DNA of 64,000 nt from Flavobacteriales bacterium (GCA_905339165.1 CAJPFH010000006.1:62001-126000), one strand, 5' to 3'. Shown: positions 45,395-54,771, counted from the first letter of the stretch. Program-made: numbers and translations. The notes: a model not told the origin generated them from the letters alone.

Positions 45395-46414
45395 TTACTT
45401 TTCTTTTTGGATGGTTGCTAAAACCGTTTCGCCCACCGCTTTTAGGGTTTCTTTATCTATAATGTCCATATTGTCGAGATGGGTATGATGAAAATGTCCG
45501 TAGTGTTCAGTAAATGGGTTCATGTGTACAATATTAATACTTGGTATTTTTAAAATACTATTTACATAGAGATGGTCATCGGTAGTCATACCGGTTTGTT
45601 TATTTATAAAATATTTTTGATATCCTAGTGTATGAGCTGTTTTCCAAACTTTTTGTACTATAGCAGAAGCGTAGTGCATAGAAGTACCTTCCATGGGGAA
45701 GGTGGCATCTTTTGCTCCTACCATGTCTAATAAAATTCCAAATTGGGCGTAATATCCGGGCGTATGCGGATTTTTAGCCCAATACTGAGAACCGAGACAC
45801 CATGATTCGGGCACGTGATTTGTCATGGAATTTTCGGGTTGGCCGTAGTCTTCGGCATCAAAAAAAATTATATCCAGTCCAATATTTGGTTTAGTAATAT
45901 TAATTTGTCTGGCAATTTCTAATAATACACCCACGCCACTAGCTCCATCATTGGCTCCGAGTATAGGTTTGTTCTGGTCTTTGGTGTCTTTGTCGGCAAA
46001 GGGGCGTGTATCCCAGTGTGCAAAAAGTAAAATTCTTTTGGCGTGGGTGGGGTTGTAAGATCCGATGATGTTTTTCATATCGAGCACCTTTTTATTGAAG
46101 GTGGTTACTTTTCCTTCTTGAATTTGCACCTCCCAATTAAATCGTTTTAGTTCGGAAGCTAAGTAATTAGCACACTTGCTGTGTGCATTGGAATTTGGAA
46201 CGCGAGGGCCAAAGGCAACCTGCTTTTCTATAAAAAAATAAGCGGTATCGGCATTAAAATCGGGAGCAATTGGTATAGGTTCTTTTTTGGAATAAATAGA
46301 AGTATCAATGAGGATTTTCTGGTTTTGTTTGGTTTCAGGAGGTGTGTTTTCTCCGCAAGAACCTAAAAGCAGAACAGAAATTGCAAAAAGATTAACTTTA
46401 ATTTTATTTCTCAT
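45395..46414 (-). CDS. M28-family peptidase lipoprotein (glutaminyl-cyclase-like)
   Basis: 339 residues. The signal sequence ends in LLLGSC (lipobox), so it is a lipoprotein. The zinc-peptidase core has the histidine in LFAHWDTRP, the aspartate in [11 protein letters not shown], glutamate/aspartate in [11 protein letters not shown] and the histidine in GHFHHTHLD. This set fits M28 peptidases and also glutaminyl-peptide cyclotransferases, which cyclise N-terminal glutamine. The two cannot be separated here. It starts inside the end of cysS, with an 11-base overlap. Confidence 0.85.
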   Translation of the reverse strand: MRNKIKVNLFAISVLLLGSCGENTPPETKQNQKILIDTSIYSKKEPIPIAPDFNADTAYFFIEKQVAFGPRVPNSNAHSKCANYLASELKRFNWEVQIQEGKVTTFNKKVLDMKNIIGSYNPTHAKRILLFAHWDTRPFADKDTKDQNKPILGANDGASGVGVLLEIARQINITKPNIGLDIIFFDAEDYGQPENSMTNHVPESWCLGSQYWAKNPHTPGYYAQFGILLDMVGAKDATFPMEGTSMHYASAIVQKVWKTAHTLGYQKYFINKQTGMTTDDHLYVNSILKIPSINIVHMNPFTEHYGHFHHTHLDNMDIIDKETLKAVGETVLATIQKEK

Positions 46415-47873
46415 ATTCCCATAATGCCCCTTCTTTAGAGTCTTTAATAATGATGTGTAATTTTTTCAATTCATCACGTATAAAATCGGAAGTAGAAAAA
46501 TCTTTATTTTCTCTGGCTTTTTTTCTGATGTTTATAATAATATCCATCATACCGTTTATTTTATCGGAGTTATTATTGGCGGTTTCGGTTTGCAAACCTA
46601 GTATATCGAAGAAAAAAGTTTTAAAAATAGATTTTAGAGTTTCAATTTGTTCTTTGGTGGCGGTATCTTTTTTATCGAACAGTAGGTTTATTGTTTTAGC
46701 TGCATCGAAGAGATGAGCAATTAAAATGGGGGTGTTCAGGTCGTCATGAATGGCATCATAACATTTTTTTTCAATTTCATCAGTATTTATGGAACTCGAT
46801 TCGGAAGGTTGAATGGTTTCTAAAAGTGTTATGGCATTTACCAATCTTCTAAATCCTTTTTCCGATGCTTGAAGGGCTTCATTAGAAAAATCGAGTGTGC
46901 TGGAGTAATGTGATTGCAACATAAAAAAACGCACACTCATGGGTTCGTATGCTTTTTCCAACATAGGATGTGTTCCATTTATTAGTTGGGTTGCAGTAAA
47001 AGAGTTCCCGAGCGATTTGCTCATTTTTTGACCATTTACGGTTAACATGTTTCCATGTATCCAGTATTTGGCGGGCTCTGTATTTTCGGCAGCTACCGAT
47101 TGGGCAATTTCGCATTCATGGTGTGGGAACTTGAGATCCATACCTCCTCCGTGTATATCGAAAGTTTCACCTAAGTATTTTGTGCTCATTACCGAGCATT
47201 CTAAGTGCCATCCAGGAAAACCTATACCCCAAGGGGATTTCCATTTCATGATGTGAGAGGGTTCGGCATTTTTCCACAATGCAAAATCGAGGGGCGATTT
47301 TTTTTCTTCTTGTCCTTCTAAACTTCTAGTGTTGGCAATGAGTTCCTCGGTTATTCTGCCCGATAGTTTTCCGTAATGGTGCATTTGGCTGTATTTTTCT
47401 ACATCAAAATAAACGGAGCCATTTTTGGTGTAGGCATAACCATTTTTTAGAATGGTTTCAATCATTTCTATTTGTTCAATAATATGGCCTGTAGCAGTGG
47501 GTTCTATTGAAGGCGGAAGCGTATTAAAAAGTTGTAATACAAAATGAAAACTGTTTGTATATTGTTGTACCACTTCCATGGGTTCTAAGTTCTCTAAACG
47601 AGCCTTTTTGGCTATTTTATCTTCGCCATGGTCGGCATCGTTTACTAAATGACCTACATCGGTAATGTTTCTAACATAACGTACTTTGTAGCCTGCATGA
47701 AGCAGATAGCGGTATAATACATCGAAAGAAATAAATGTTCTTACGTTGCCAATGTGTACATCGTTATAAACCGTGGGACCGCAAACGTACATGCCCACAA
47801 AAGGCGGGTTGATGGGAATAAATTTTTCTTTTTTTCGGGTTAGGGTATTGAAAATAAACAGGGAACCTTTCAT
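46404..47873 (-). CDS. cysS: Cysteinyl-tRNA synthetase
   Basis: Charges tRNA-Cys. It has the class I signatures [13 protein letters not shown] (HIGH-type) and KMSKSLGN (KMSKS). Zinc ligands are in YVCGPT, WHLECS and HHECE. About 489 residues, normal length. The ATG at 47873 is used in place of a TTG at 47882. The M28 gene overlaps its 3' end by 11 bases. Confidence 0.96.
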   Translation of the reverse strand: MKGSLFIFNTLTRKKEKFIPINPPFVGMYVCGPTVYNDVHIGNVRTFISFDVLYRYLLHAGYKVRYVRNITDVGHLVNDADHGEDKIAKKARLENLEPMEVVQQYTNSFHFVLQLFNTLPPSIEPTATGHIIEQIEMIETILKNGYAYTKNGSVYFDVEKYSQMHHYGKLSGRITEELIANTRSLEGQEEKKSPLDFALWKNAEPSHIMKWKSPWGIGFPGWHLECSVMSTKYLGETFDIHGGGMDLKFPHHECEIAQSVAAENTEPAKYWIHGNMLTVNGQKMSKSLGNSFTATQLINGTHPMLEKAYEPMSVRFFMLQSHYSSTLDFSNEALQASEKGFRRLVNAITLLETIQPSESSSINTDEIEKKCYDAIHDDLNTPILIAHLFDAAKTINLLFDKKDTATKEQIETLKSIFKTFFFDILGLQTETANNNSDKINGMMDIIINIRKKARENKDFSTSDFIRDELKKLHIIIKDSKEGALWEYEK

Positions 47874-47878
47874 AGAGA

Positions 47879-47886
47879 GCAAAGGA
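47879..47886 (-). promoter_or_regulatory. Possible -7 element of cysS
   Basis: TTCCTTTG on the minus strand, one base off TAnnTTTG, six bases before the cysS ATG at 47873. Weak; low confidence. Confidence 0.25.
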
Positions 47887-47924
47887 AATAAAAAATTAAG
47901 AAAGAGAAGGAAACGAGGGGGTAC

Positions 47925-48827
47925 TTATTTTTCGTCTATTACACCATCTCCAATATATCGTCCGTCTTTATAAATTTCGATGCGAATAAGTATTCCATTT
48001 TCATCGTACTTGAACCACTTGCCGTCCATTAGTTTATAGCTTTTAAATATACCGTCTTTAGAAACCTGCTTGTTGAGATTAAAGAGTTTTGCATACCCGT
48101 CTCCATTAAACTTAGAGGAAACAGAGGGGTTTGGTTTTTCGTTCTTTTCAACGGTTACGTTGGCTATAGGTGTTTTTGGCTCAACTTTTTCTTTTATTGG
48201 TTTTTTAGGTTCGTAGGTTTTTGTTTTTTCAGGGTCAAGTACACCTCCTTCAAAATTTTTCTCGGCTTTAAGTTCCCCATTTTCGTAGTATTCTTTAACA
48301 ATTCCCGATTCTTTTCCGGCACTCCAGTCGCCCTCAATCATAAGTTGACCATTATCATAGTAATATTTTTGATTACCATCTCTTTTGCCACTTTCGTTAA
48401 AATTGAACTCTTGAGAAACTTGTCCGTTTTCGTAGAATCGTTTAAAGGTGCCAATGTTTCGGTTGTTTTTCCATACACCTTCCTCTTGAACTTGTCCATT
48501 CTCAAAATATGTTTTATAGTATCCGTTAGGGCGGTTATTCGAATATTCTATTTCATCTTGAATATTTCCGTTGGGGAAAAACCTCTTCCAAACTCCAATC
48601 TTACGGCTGTCTTTAAATGAGCCTTCTTCTACAATTTGGTCAGGTTCATAACCTGGTAAGTTTTTGGTGCGATTGAAAATTTTCCAGAGACCTTGTTTAA
48701 GGTTATTTGCATCGATGCGGTTAATGGTGTCTCCTTGGTAAATTTCGTACGACTGACCGTAACCGACTACAGCCAAACTGATATTCCCTATAAAAAACAG
48801 AGCAGATATGTAAATATACTTCTTCAT
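47925..48827 (-). CDS. Secreted MORN-repeat protein
   Basis: 300 residues. A signal peptide (YISALFFIGNISLAVVGYG) is followed by at least six MORN-type units (GLWKIF, GVWKRFF-NG, GYYKTYFENGQ, GTFKRFYENGQ, GNQKYYYDNGQ, GIVKEYYENG), each about 22 residues, up to about residue 185. A proline/lysine-rich linker and a further MORN-like segment follow. MORN_2 repeats of this kind occur in periplasmic or secreted Bacteroidota proteins and in the YwqK family; the role is unknown. An element TACTTTTA on the minus strand lies at 48849-48856. Confidence 0.78.
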   Translation of the reverse strand: MKKYIYISALFFIGNISLAVVGYGQSYEIYQGDTINRIDANNLKQGLWKIFNRTKNLPGYEPDQIVEEGSFKDSRKIGVWKRFFPNGNIQDEIEYSNNRPNGYYKTYFENGQVQEEGVWKNNRNIGTFKRFYENGQVSQEFNFNESGKRDGNQKYYYDNGQLMIEGDWSAGKESGIVKEYYENGELKAEKNFEGGVLDPEKTKTYEPKKPIKEKVEPKTPIANVTVEKNEKPNPSVSSKFNGDGYAKLFNLNKQVSKDGIFKSYKLMDGKWFKYDENGILIRIEIYKDGRYIGDGVIDEK

Positions 48828-48886
48828 AGGTCTTCTTTTCTCAGCTACTAAAAGTAGGTACTTTGTGTTAATTGTTTCTCAATTAT

Positions 48887-48911
48887 TCGATAAAAACATT
48901 TTTTTTATCGA
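48887..48911. terminator. Palindrome that may terminate tdh transcription
   Basis: A perfect 10-base inverted repeat (TCGATAAAAA and its complement) with a 5-base loop. It lies in the spacer after the tdh stop. Low GC and no clean T-run, so it may be a terminator or only an AT-rich palindrome. Confidence 0.35.
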
Positions 48912-48917
48912 CCGATC

Positions 48918-48936
48918 TAGAAAAACAGCTTTTCTA
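48918..48936. terminator. Second short inverted repeat after tdh
   Basis: TAGAAAA and TTTTCTA form a 7-base stem with a 5-base loop, seven bases from the palindrome at 48887. Same caveat; the pair may terminate tdh. Confidence 0.3.
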
Positions 48937-48987
48937 AAATTATTTTTACGTAGCGTTTACGAATAAATTTAAGGGAGGTTTCAGGAA

Positions 48988-49914
48988 TTAGGATAAATTT
49001 TTTATCATGGTTTGAGTAAGTTTTTCCAAATTATAATTGGGTTTCCAGTTCCAGTCGTTTTTAGCTTCCTTATCATCAATGCTTTGGGGCCAACTGTCGG
49101 CAATTTGTTGTCTGTAATCAGGCTTATAAATAATATTAAAATCAGGTATAAATTTTTTTATTTCAGTGCTAATCTCTTTGGGGTTAAAGCTCATACCGGC
49201 CAAATTGTAACTAGACCGAATGCTTAAACAAGTTGGATTTGCCTGCATTAGTTCTATGGTTGCTCTTATAGCATCTTCCATATACATCATGGGCAGTGTT
49301 GTGTTTTCACCTAGAAAACATTCGTACCGTTTTGTTTTTATTGCTTGATGAAATATATCTACGGCATAATCGGTAGTACCCCCACCGGGCATCGATTTCC
49401 AGCCAATTAATCCAGGGTAGCGAAGGCTTCGTACATCAACATTATACTTATTGTAATAGTACTCGCACCATCTTTCTCCGGCTAACTTACTTATTCCGTA
49501 CACTGTACTAGGTTCCATAATGGTATATTGCGGAGTATTAGTTTTTGGAGTAGTAGGGCCAAATACCGCAATAGAACTGGGCCAATATACTTTAGCAATT
49601 TGTTTTTCTTTGGCTAAATCTAAAATGTTAAATAAGCTTTCCATATTTAGTTTCCAACCAAATGCCGGATTCTTTTCGGCAGTGGCAGACAACAAAGCGG
49701 CTAAAAGATATATTTCGTTTACTGCATGTTTTTTTATAACAGAAAATAAATCTTCTTTATTTAATACGTCTAACTTTTCATACATTCCACTTGAGTTATC
49801 ATCTTCTTTTATGTCAGAGGATATTACATTCTCTTCGCCATACATTTTTCTCAGCCTCTCTACCAATTCTCCTCCTATTTGGCCTTTAGAGCCTATTACA
49901 AGTATTTTTTTCAT
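48988..49914 (-). CDS. tdh: L-threonine 3-dehydrogenase (NAD-dependent epimerase-like)
   Basis: A 308-residue short-chain/extended Rossmann protein. The glycine motif GSKGQIGGE binds NAD and the catalytic tyrosine is in YGISK. The UDP-glucose-epimerase-like threonine dehydrogenases oxidise threonine to 2-amino-3-ketobutyrate, the substrate of Kbl, encoded at 21965. SIAVFGP and the GIS motif fit that subgroup. It is divergent from hmgA. Nucleotide-sugar epimerase activity is less likely given kbl. Confidence 0.85.
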   Translation of the reverse strand: MKKILVIGSKGQIGGELVERLRKMYGEENVISSDIKEDDNSSGMYEKLDVLNKEDLFSVIKKHAVNEIYLLAALLSATAEKNPAFGWKLNMESLFNILDLAKEKQIAKVYWPSSIAVFGPTTPKTNTPQYTIMEPSTVYGISKLAGERWCEYYYNKYNVDVRSLRYPGLIGWKSMPGGGTTDYAVDIFHQAIKTKRYECFLGENTTLPMMYMEDAIRATIELMQANPTCLSIRSSYNLAGMSFNPKEISTEIKKFIPDFNIIYKPDYRQQIADSWPQSIDDKEAKNDWNWKPNYNLEKLTQTMIKNLS

Positions 49915-49984
49915 ATTTTTTTGTTTGGCGTAAAAGTAGATTTTTTTTACAATCTAGATGATTTTTGAATTTGGCACAAATGCT

Positions 49985-49992
49985 TACTTTTG
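49985..49992 (+). promoter_or_regulatory. Promoter of hmgA-hppD
   Basis: TACTTTTG, exact TAnnTTTG, 25 bases before the hmgA ATG. A TTTTTG at 49962-49967, 17 bases further upstream, fits the -33 element. One of the best promoters in the window. Confidence 0.6.
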
Positions 49993-50016
49993 CTACAAAT
50001 CATAAAAAATTAAATA

Positions 50017-51174
50017 ATGCCTATCTACCATAAACTGGGAAAAATTCCTCCAAAACGACACACTGTTTTTGGAAATCCCAAAGGAGGGATTTACTACGAA
50101 CAACTTTTCGGAACCGAAGGGTTTAATTCTCACTCGTCTTTATTGTACGAAATTCATCGTCCAACACAGGTTAAAGAAATTCTTGCTTCGCACCATATAC
50201 AGCCCGAAATAGCCATTAGTAAGAATATAAAATCGCTGCTTCTTTCTACATTTAACATAAAACCGGAAAACGATTTTTTAGAAAGTCGGAAAGCACTTTT
50301 TATTAATGCTGACTGCGTGGTTGGTGTGGCTGCTCCAACTAAATCGTTACGAAGTTACTTTTATAAAAATGCCGATGCCGATGAATTGCTTTTTATTCAC
50401 AAAGGAAAAGGAAAACTAAGAACCTTTATGGGAAATATTCCTTTTGAATATGGCGACTATCTCGTTATTCCACGCGGCATGATATATCAAATTGATTTTG
50501 AAACTGAAGAAAACAGAATCTTTTATGTAGAATCATTTGCTCCTTACTACACTCCGAGACGATACAAAAGTTCTTCGGGTCAATTATTAGAGCATTCTCC
50601 GTTTTGTGAACGAGATTTTAAATTGCCCTTAGAGTTGGAAACGTATGATGAAAAAGGGGATTTTCTTGTAAAAATTAAAAAGGAAGGAATACTTCATGAA
50701 TTTATATATGCCACCCATCCCTTTGGAGTAGTAGGTTGGGACGGATATAATTTTCCATATGGTTTTTCCATACACAATTTCGAGCCTATAACAGGCCGTG
50801 TTCATATGCCCCCCCCTATACATCAAACTTTTGAAACTTCGGCAATGGTAGTTTGTTCTTTTTGCCCACGCATGTACGATTACCATCCTAAAGCCATTCC
50901 GGCACCATATAATCATAGCAATATAGATAGTGATGAGCTACTCTATTATGTAGATGGCGATTTTATGAGCAGAAACAATATAAAACAAGGAAATATTACA
51001 CTTCATCCAAAGGGTATTCCGCATGGTCCGGCTCCGGGTGCTTACGAACGTAGCATAGGTCAAAAAGAAACCTTAGAATTAGCTGTTATGGTAGATACGT
51101 TTCGTCCACTGATGGTTACTGCCGAAGCAGTAAAAATTAGCGATGAAAACTACTATAAAAGTTGGGTGGAATAA
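50017..51174 (+). CDS. hmgA: Homogentisate 1,2-dioxygenase
   Basis: Cleaves homogentisate to maleylacetoacetate with an active-site iron in tyrosine and phenylalanine degradation. The product of 385 residues is a double cupin. Iron ligands appear in PPIHQTFE (His and Glu, as H335/E341 of the human enzyme) and HPKGIPHGP. It is shorter than the human enzyme, as expected for the bacterial form. hppD follows 24 bases later. Fumarylacetoacetase, the next step, is not in this window. Confidence 0.92.
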   Translation: MPIYHKLGKIPPKRHTVFGNPKGGIYYEQLFGTEGFNSHSSLLYEIHRPTQVKEILASHHIQPEIAISKNIKSLLLSTFNIKPENDFLESRKALFINADCVVGVAAPTKSLRSYFYKNADADELLFIHKGKGKLRTFMGNIPFEYGDYLVIPRGMIYQIDFETEENRIFYVESFAPYYTPRRYKSSSGQLLEHSPFCERDFKLPLELETYDEKGDFLVKIKKEGILHEFIYATHPFGVVGWDGYNFPYGFSIHNFEPITGRVHMPPPIHQTFETSAMVVCSFCPRMYDYHPKAIPAPYNHSNIDSDELLYYVDGDFMSRNNIKQGNITLHPKGIPHGPAPGAYERSIGQKETLELAVMVDTFRPLMVTAEAVKISDENYYKSWVE

Positions 51175-51198
51175 AAAGTTTAATAAAAAAGAAACAAT

Positions 51199-52359
51199 AT
51201 GGCTAAAGAAGTAAAAAGCGTTGAATACGGATTAGAAAAAATTTTTGAAGGAGCACAAGATTTTCTTCCATTACTAGGAACAGACTATGTAGAATTTTAC
51301 GTGGGAAATGCTAAACAAGCAGCACATTATTATAAAACAGCATTTGGCTTTCAGTCACTAGCTTATTCGGGTTTAGAAACGGGAGTGAGAGATAAGGTTT
51401 CTTATGTACTAAAGCAAGACAAGATAAGACTTGTGCTTACCACTGCATTAAACAGCACTTCGCCTATTGGAGAGCATGTAAAGAAACATGGCGATGGCGT
51501 AAAAGTAATTGCCCTTTGGGTAGAAGATGCAAAAAGAGCTTGGGAAGAAACCACTAAACGAGGAGCCAACTCTTTTATGGAACCTACTTTAGAAAGAGAT
51601 GAAAACGGAGAAGTAGTGCGTTCAGGAATTTACACTTACGGAGAAACCGTGCACATATTTGTGGAAAGAAAAAATTATAAAGGTGTTTTTTTACCTGGAT
51701 TTACAAAATGGAAAAGCGATTATAATCCAAGCCCCGTTGGACTTAAATATATAGATCACATGGTAGGTAATGTAGGGTGGGGAGAAATGAATACCTGGGT
51801 TAAATGGTACGAAAGTGTGATGGGTTTTGTAAACTTTCTTTCATTCGATGACAAAACCATACATACCGAATATTCCGCTTTAATGAGTAAAGTAATGAGC
51901 AATGGCAACGGACGAATAAAATTCCCTATTAATGAGCCGGCCAAAGGCAAGAAAAAATCGCAAATTGAAGAATATCTCGACTTTTATGAAGGTGGAGGTT
52001 GTCAACATATTGCTGTTGCGACCGATAATATTGTAAAAACAGTAAAACAACTTCGTGCCCGCGGGGTAGAATTTTTATCGGCACCACCACATACATACTA
52101 CCAAGAAATTCCTAATCGTTTGGGAGAACACATGAAAATGATGAAAGAAGATATTGTCGAATTAGAAAAATTAGCAATATTAGTAGATGCCGATGAAGAA
52201 GGTTATTTATTGCAAATTTTCACAAAACCCGTTGAAGATCGCCCCACTCTTTTTTACGAAATTATACAACGTATGGGAGCCAAAGGTTTTGGTGCAGGTA
52301 ATTTTAAAGCACTGTTTGAAAGCATAGAAAGAGAGCAAGAGAAAAGAGGAACATTGTAA
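51199..52359 (+). CDS. hppD: 4-Hydroxyphenylpyruvate dioxygenase
   Basis: Converts 4-hydroxyphenylpyruvate to homogentisate, the substrate of HmgA. It is a two-domain VOC protein of 386 residues; the C-terminal metal site draws its two histidines from YIDHMVGNV and QHIAVATDN and its glutamate from the C-terminal strand near GYLLQIFT. It is co-transcribed with hmgA. In Bacteroidota the pair is a common unit. Confidence 0.93.
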   Translation: MAKEVKSVEYGLEKIFEGAQDFLPLLGTDYVEFYVGNAKQAAHYYKTAFGFQSLAYSGLETGVRDKVSYVLKQDKIRLVLTTALNSTSPIGEHVKKHGDGVKVIALWVEDAKRAWEETTKRGANSFMEPTLERDENGEVVRSGIYTYGETVHIFVERKNYKGVFLPGFTKWKSDYNPSPVGLKYIDHMVGNVGWGEMNTWVKWYESVMGFVNFLSFDDKTIHTEYSALMSKVMSNGNGRIKFPINEPAKGKKKSQIEEYLDFYEGGGCQHIAVATDNIVKTVKQLRARGVEFLSAPPHTYYQEIPNRLGEHMKMMKEDIVELEKLAILVDADEEGYLLQIFTKPVEDRPTLFYEIIQRMGAKGFGAGNFKALFESIEREQEKRGTL

Positions 52360-52428
52360 AATCTATCCTTTTTTCTTCAACGAAACTTTATACCTTGAAT
52401 ATGCGTAAGCCATACAAACGCTATAGTT

Positions 52429-52911
52429 ATGAAGAAATTTTTGTTTTTTATTGTTACCTTAAACCTTGCGATTACGTTAGCTGCTCAGGATTATAAAACC
52501 GGAGTAGGCTTACGCCTTGGCTGGGAAAGTGGAATTATTGTCAAACATTTTTTGGACACTGATGCTGCCGTAGAAGGAATTATTGGTACTTCACCATATT
52601 GGGGAGGCTTTTATTTATGTGGTTTATACGAATTACACGCTAAACCATTTGAAGTAGAAGGGTTGAGTTTATTTTACGGGGGAGGGGCACATATTCGTTC
52701 TTGGGCCGGAGGGGGGTGGGGAGTAGGAAATCCACGCAATAAATATTACAACAGTTATTTTGGAATGGGTGTAGATGCTATTGTGGGGTTAGAATATAAG
52801 GTGCCAGAAGCTCCTATCAGCATTTCTTTAGATGTAAAGCCCGCCATCGATGTGATAGAATCTTTTTGGATATATGGAGGAGGGGCTTTAGGTATTCGTT
52901 ATACGTTTTAG
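52429..52911 (+). CDS. Small outer-membrane barrel-like protein
   Basis: 160 residues with a signal peptide (LFFIVTLNLAITLA) ending near AQ. The mature part has alternating hydrophobic and polar residues and many glycines and aromatics, like an 8-strand OmpA/OmpX-type barrel (GVGLRLGWESGIIV; GGGALGIRYTF at the end, with a terminal aromatic). Role unknown. It is 69 bases after hppD, convergent with the glycine-rich gene. Confidence 0.7.
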   Translation: MKKFLFFIVTLNLAITLAAQDYKTGVGLRLGWESGIIVKHFLDTDAAVEGIIGTSPYWGGFYLCGLYELHAKPFEVEGLSLFYGGGAHIRSWAGGGWGVGNPRNKYYNSYFGMGVDAIVGLEYKVPEAPISISLDVKPAIDVIESFWIYGGGALGIRYTF

Positions 52912-53013
52912 AAATGAGAGTATACTAAGTGTACCACTTATGAGAAAAATTACTTCAAAAAGGGCTGTTTTAAAAAGTAAAAAAACAGATGGTAGGCCCT
53001 TCAGTCAATTTTT

Positions 53014-54567
53014 TTAATGCTTAGATAATTTAATAATTCTTTCGCCTTGGTTGTATTTTATTGTAACAAGGTAATTGCCCGTGTTTAATGCCGAAATATC
53101 AAGTTCCGATTTTTTATCATTGGGTTTGTAAGATAATAAAATTTTTCCGTTTAGATCTGCTATTATTATTTCGTTAGGAATAAATTTTTCCGACTCAATC
53201 ATTAATTTGTTTTTTGCCGGATTAGGATACATTTTTACTCCATTGTCACTAAATTGTAAACGATTCATACCTGTGCAGTCTAATATGTAAATACTATCAG
53301 AATCTGTATTTGTACAACCATTTATGTCAGTAAAGGAGTATGTAATAACATTCCAACCAATTTGAGCATTTCCGGGATTAAATGTTCCCGAAGAAACACC
53401 ACTGCCTGAGTATGCTCCACCTCCGGGCACCCCTCCAGACAAGGTGAAGGAAGGAGAAGTATTACATAGTGTATCAGAAGAAACCTGAAAGAAAACCGCG
53501 GGCAATGCATTTACCTCAACGGTTACGTAGGCTGAGTCTATACAGCCATTGTTGTGTGTAGCTATTACTTTGTAAGTAGTGGTAGTGTTTATTGCAAATG
53601 GTACTCCATTTGTAACTCCGTTATTCCACACATAAGAATTGCCTCCGTTTCCGGTTAATGTTGCCAAAGTCCCCTCACAAACCGTATCGTTTGGCAACAC
53701 TGAAACAGTTAAGAAAGAAAAAGAATTTATTTCTGTAATGATTACTTTCCCGTTTCCGCTTTGTACCCCTTTGCTATTTGATGGATTGGTTCCAGAGTTA
53801 TAAGAACCGCCACCCCCTCCTCCGGCACGGCAGGAAGAACCTTCGCCTGCTCCTCCTCCGGAGTAACCGCCACCCCCTCCGCAACCACAAACTGCACCAC
53901 CACCTCCTCCGTAACCTCCATGCCCGTTTGGTCCAAATGTGTTTGAACCATTTCCTCCTGTAAATAAGGGAAAAGTAAGTCCTCCCGTACAACCACCTCC
54001 CCACGTGGAATTTTGCCCGTTAGAAAGCCAGCCTGCCCCACCGGAACCCGTTCCGGAGGGAGCGTTTCCAAAACCTCCGTTACCATTTGTTCCTCCTAAT
54101 GCCGAATTAATACCATTACCCTGTGTACCGGAAGTTAAGGTATCTGCATCTATTCCATTTACGCATGCTCCCGGCCAGTTAGTATTACCACCACCACCAC
54201 CACCGGCAGCTATGAATAACACTTTATTGTTTCCACTTCCTTTCCATACAAAGGAGCCACCACCACCTCCTCCTGATGCACCCGCTCCTCCGCAGCTATT
54301 CACATTTCCTTGTTGACCCACTACAATGAATAGGGTATCTCCAAATGCAACACTAAAATTTCCTTTTATTCTTGCCCCTAAGCCCCCATTTGTGTTTCCT
54401 CCCTGAGCTCCAAAAGCTTCTACGCTGACAGAGTTAATACACGGAGGAACTATATATTGTTGTATGCTTCCGTTTTGCACTACCCCATTTGCGTTGTAAG
54501 TTATTTGTGCAACAAGTAAGGAAGACATTAAAAATGTGGTTAAAGGAAACAATATGGTTTTTTTCAT
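53014..54567 (-). CDS. Glycine-rich T9SS type A cargo
   Basis: 517 residues. Signal peptide FPLTTFLMSSLLVAQ. Residues ~40-290 are a glycine-rich region with long runs of Gly separated by Asn, Ser and Ala (GGGGGS, GGYGGGGG, GSGGAGW), the kind seen in cell-surface fibres. An Ig-like domain follows (about residues 300-440). The last ~75 residues are a Por secretion tail (GVKMYPNPAKNKLMIE, LSKH at the end), a T9SS type A signal. Forward frames antisense to the glycine runs are shadows. Ligand unknown. Confidence 0.85.
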   Translation of the reverse strand: MKKTILFPLTTFLMSSLLVAQITYNANGVVQNGSIQQYIVPPCINSVSVEAFGAQGGNTNGGLGARIKGNFSVAFGDTLFIVVGQQGNVNSCGGAGASGGGGGGSFVWKGSGNNKVLFIAAGGGGGGNTNWPGACVNGIDADTLTSGTQGNGINSALGGTNGNGGFGNAPSGTGSGGAGWLSNGQNSTWGGGCTGGLTFPLFTGGNGSNTFGPNGHGGYGGGGGAVCGCGGGGGYSGGGAGEGSSCRAGGGGGGSYNSGTNPSNSKGVQSGNGKVIITEINSFSFLTVSVLPNDTVCEGTLATLTGNGGNSYVWNNGVTNGVPFAINTTTTYKVIATHNNGCIDSAYVTVEVNALPAVFFQVSSDTLCNTSPSFTLSGGVPGGGAYSGSGVSSGTFNPGNAQIGWNVITYSFTDINGCTNTDSDSIYILDCTGMNRLQFSDNGVKMYPNPAKNKLMIESEKFIPNEIIIADLNGKILLSYKPNDKKSELDISALNTGNYLVTIKYNQGERIIKLSKH

Positions 54568-54593
54568 GGGGAAATTATTTTTGAATTTGAAAG

Positions 54594-54601
54594 CAAGTAT
54601 A
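54594..54601 (-). promoter_or_regulatory. Possible -7 element of the glycine-rich gene
   Basis: TATACTTG on the minus strand, one base off TAnnTTTG, 27 bases before the ATG. Low confidence. Confidence 0.3.
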
Positions 54602-54638
54602 ATAAAAAAAAGGAGTTATCACATAATTAAAAATCCTG

Positions 54639-54646
54639 TATATTTG
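54639..54646 (+). promoter_or_regulatory. -7 promoter element of the histidine operon
   Basis: TATATTTG, exact TAnnTTTG, four bases before the leader-peptide ATG at 54651. The transcript would begin almost at the leader ATG. Confidence 0.55.
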
Positions 54647-54650
54647 CAGC

Positions 54651-54710
54651 ATGAATAAGAAATTTACACAATTACATATACACCATTTTGCCTGTTGCCC
54701 CCAACGGTGA
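54651..54710 (+). CDS. His operon leader peptide
   Basis: A 19-residue open frame reading MNKKFTQLHIHHFACCPQR. Three of its residues are histidine, in a run H-I-H-H, followed by a cysteine pair and proline. It lies directly downstream of the -7 element, and its stop precedes a terminator and hisG. Short of histidine, a ribosome would stall on the CAT-ATA-CAC-CAT codons (54675-54686). The reading and its setting are convincing; expression is not tested. Confidence 0.8.
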   Translation: MNKKFTQLHIHHFACCPQR

Positions 54711-54771
54711 GCGGTGTGTGTATTGTGTAAACAATTTATAACAAGGCTTGCCGCAAATGGTAAGCCTTTTT
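54666..54771 (+). promoter_or_regulatory. Histidine attenuator (protector, antiterminator and terminator stems)
   Basis: Three mutually exclusive pairings can be drawn. Protector: 54666-54672 plus 54676-54684 with 54713-54728 (16 pairs, a 3-base bulge, covering the His codons). Antiterminator: 54705-54712 with 54746-54753 (8 pairs, with two G-U), whose left arm covers the leader stop codon. Terminator: 54743-54752 with 54759-54768 and a T-run. Stalling at the His codons frees 54705-54712 to form the antiterminator. A ribosome reaching the stop masks it and the terminator forms. Structures were drawn by hand. Confidence 0.72.
54743..54771 (+). terminator. Attenuator terminator of the his operon
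   Basis: AAGGCTTGCC and GGTAAGCCTT form a 10-bp stem with one G-U and a six-base loop, then TTT and a further T-run. It ends 13 bases before the hisG ATG. Confidence 0.8.

Noticed and set aside
53780-54300. Short GC-rich repeats resembling a CRISPR or satellite array
   Set aside because: The repeats are irregular glycine codon runs inside a coding frame, with no constant spacers.
53742-54316. Proline-, valine- and arginine-rich frames in the glycine-rich gene
   Set aside because: Other-frame and antisense readings of the repetitive glycine codons. The real protein has a signal peptide and a Por tail in a single frame.
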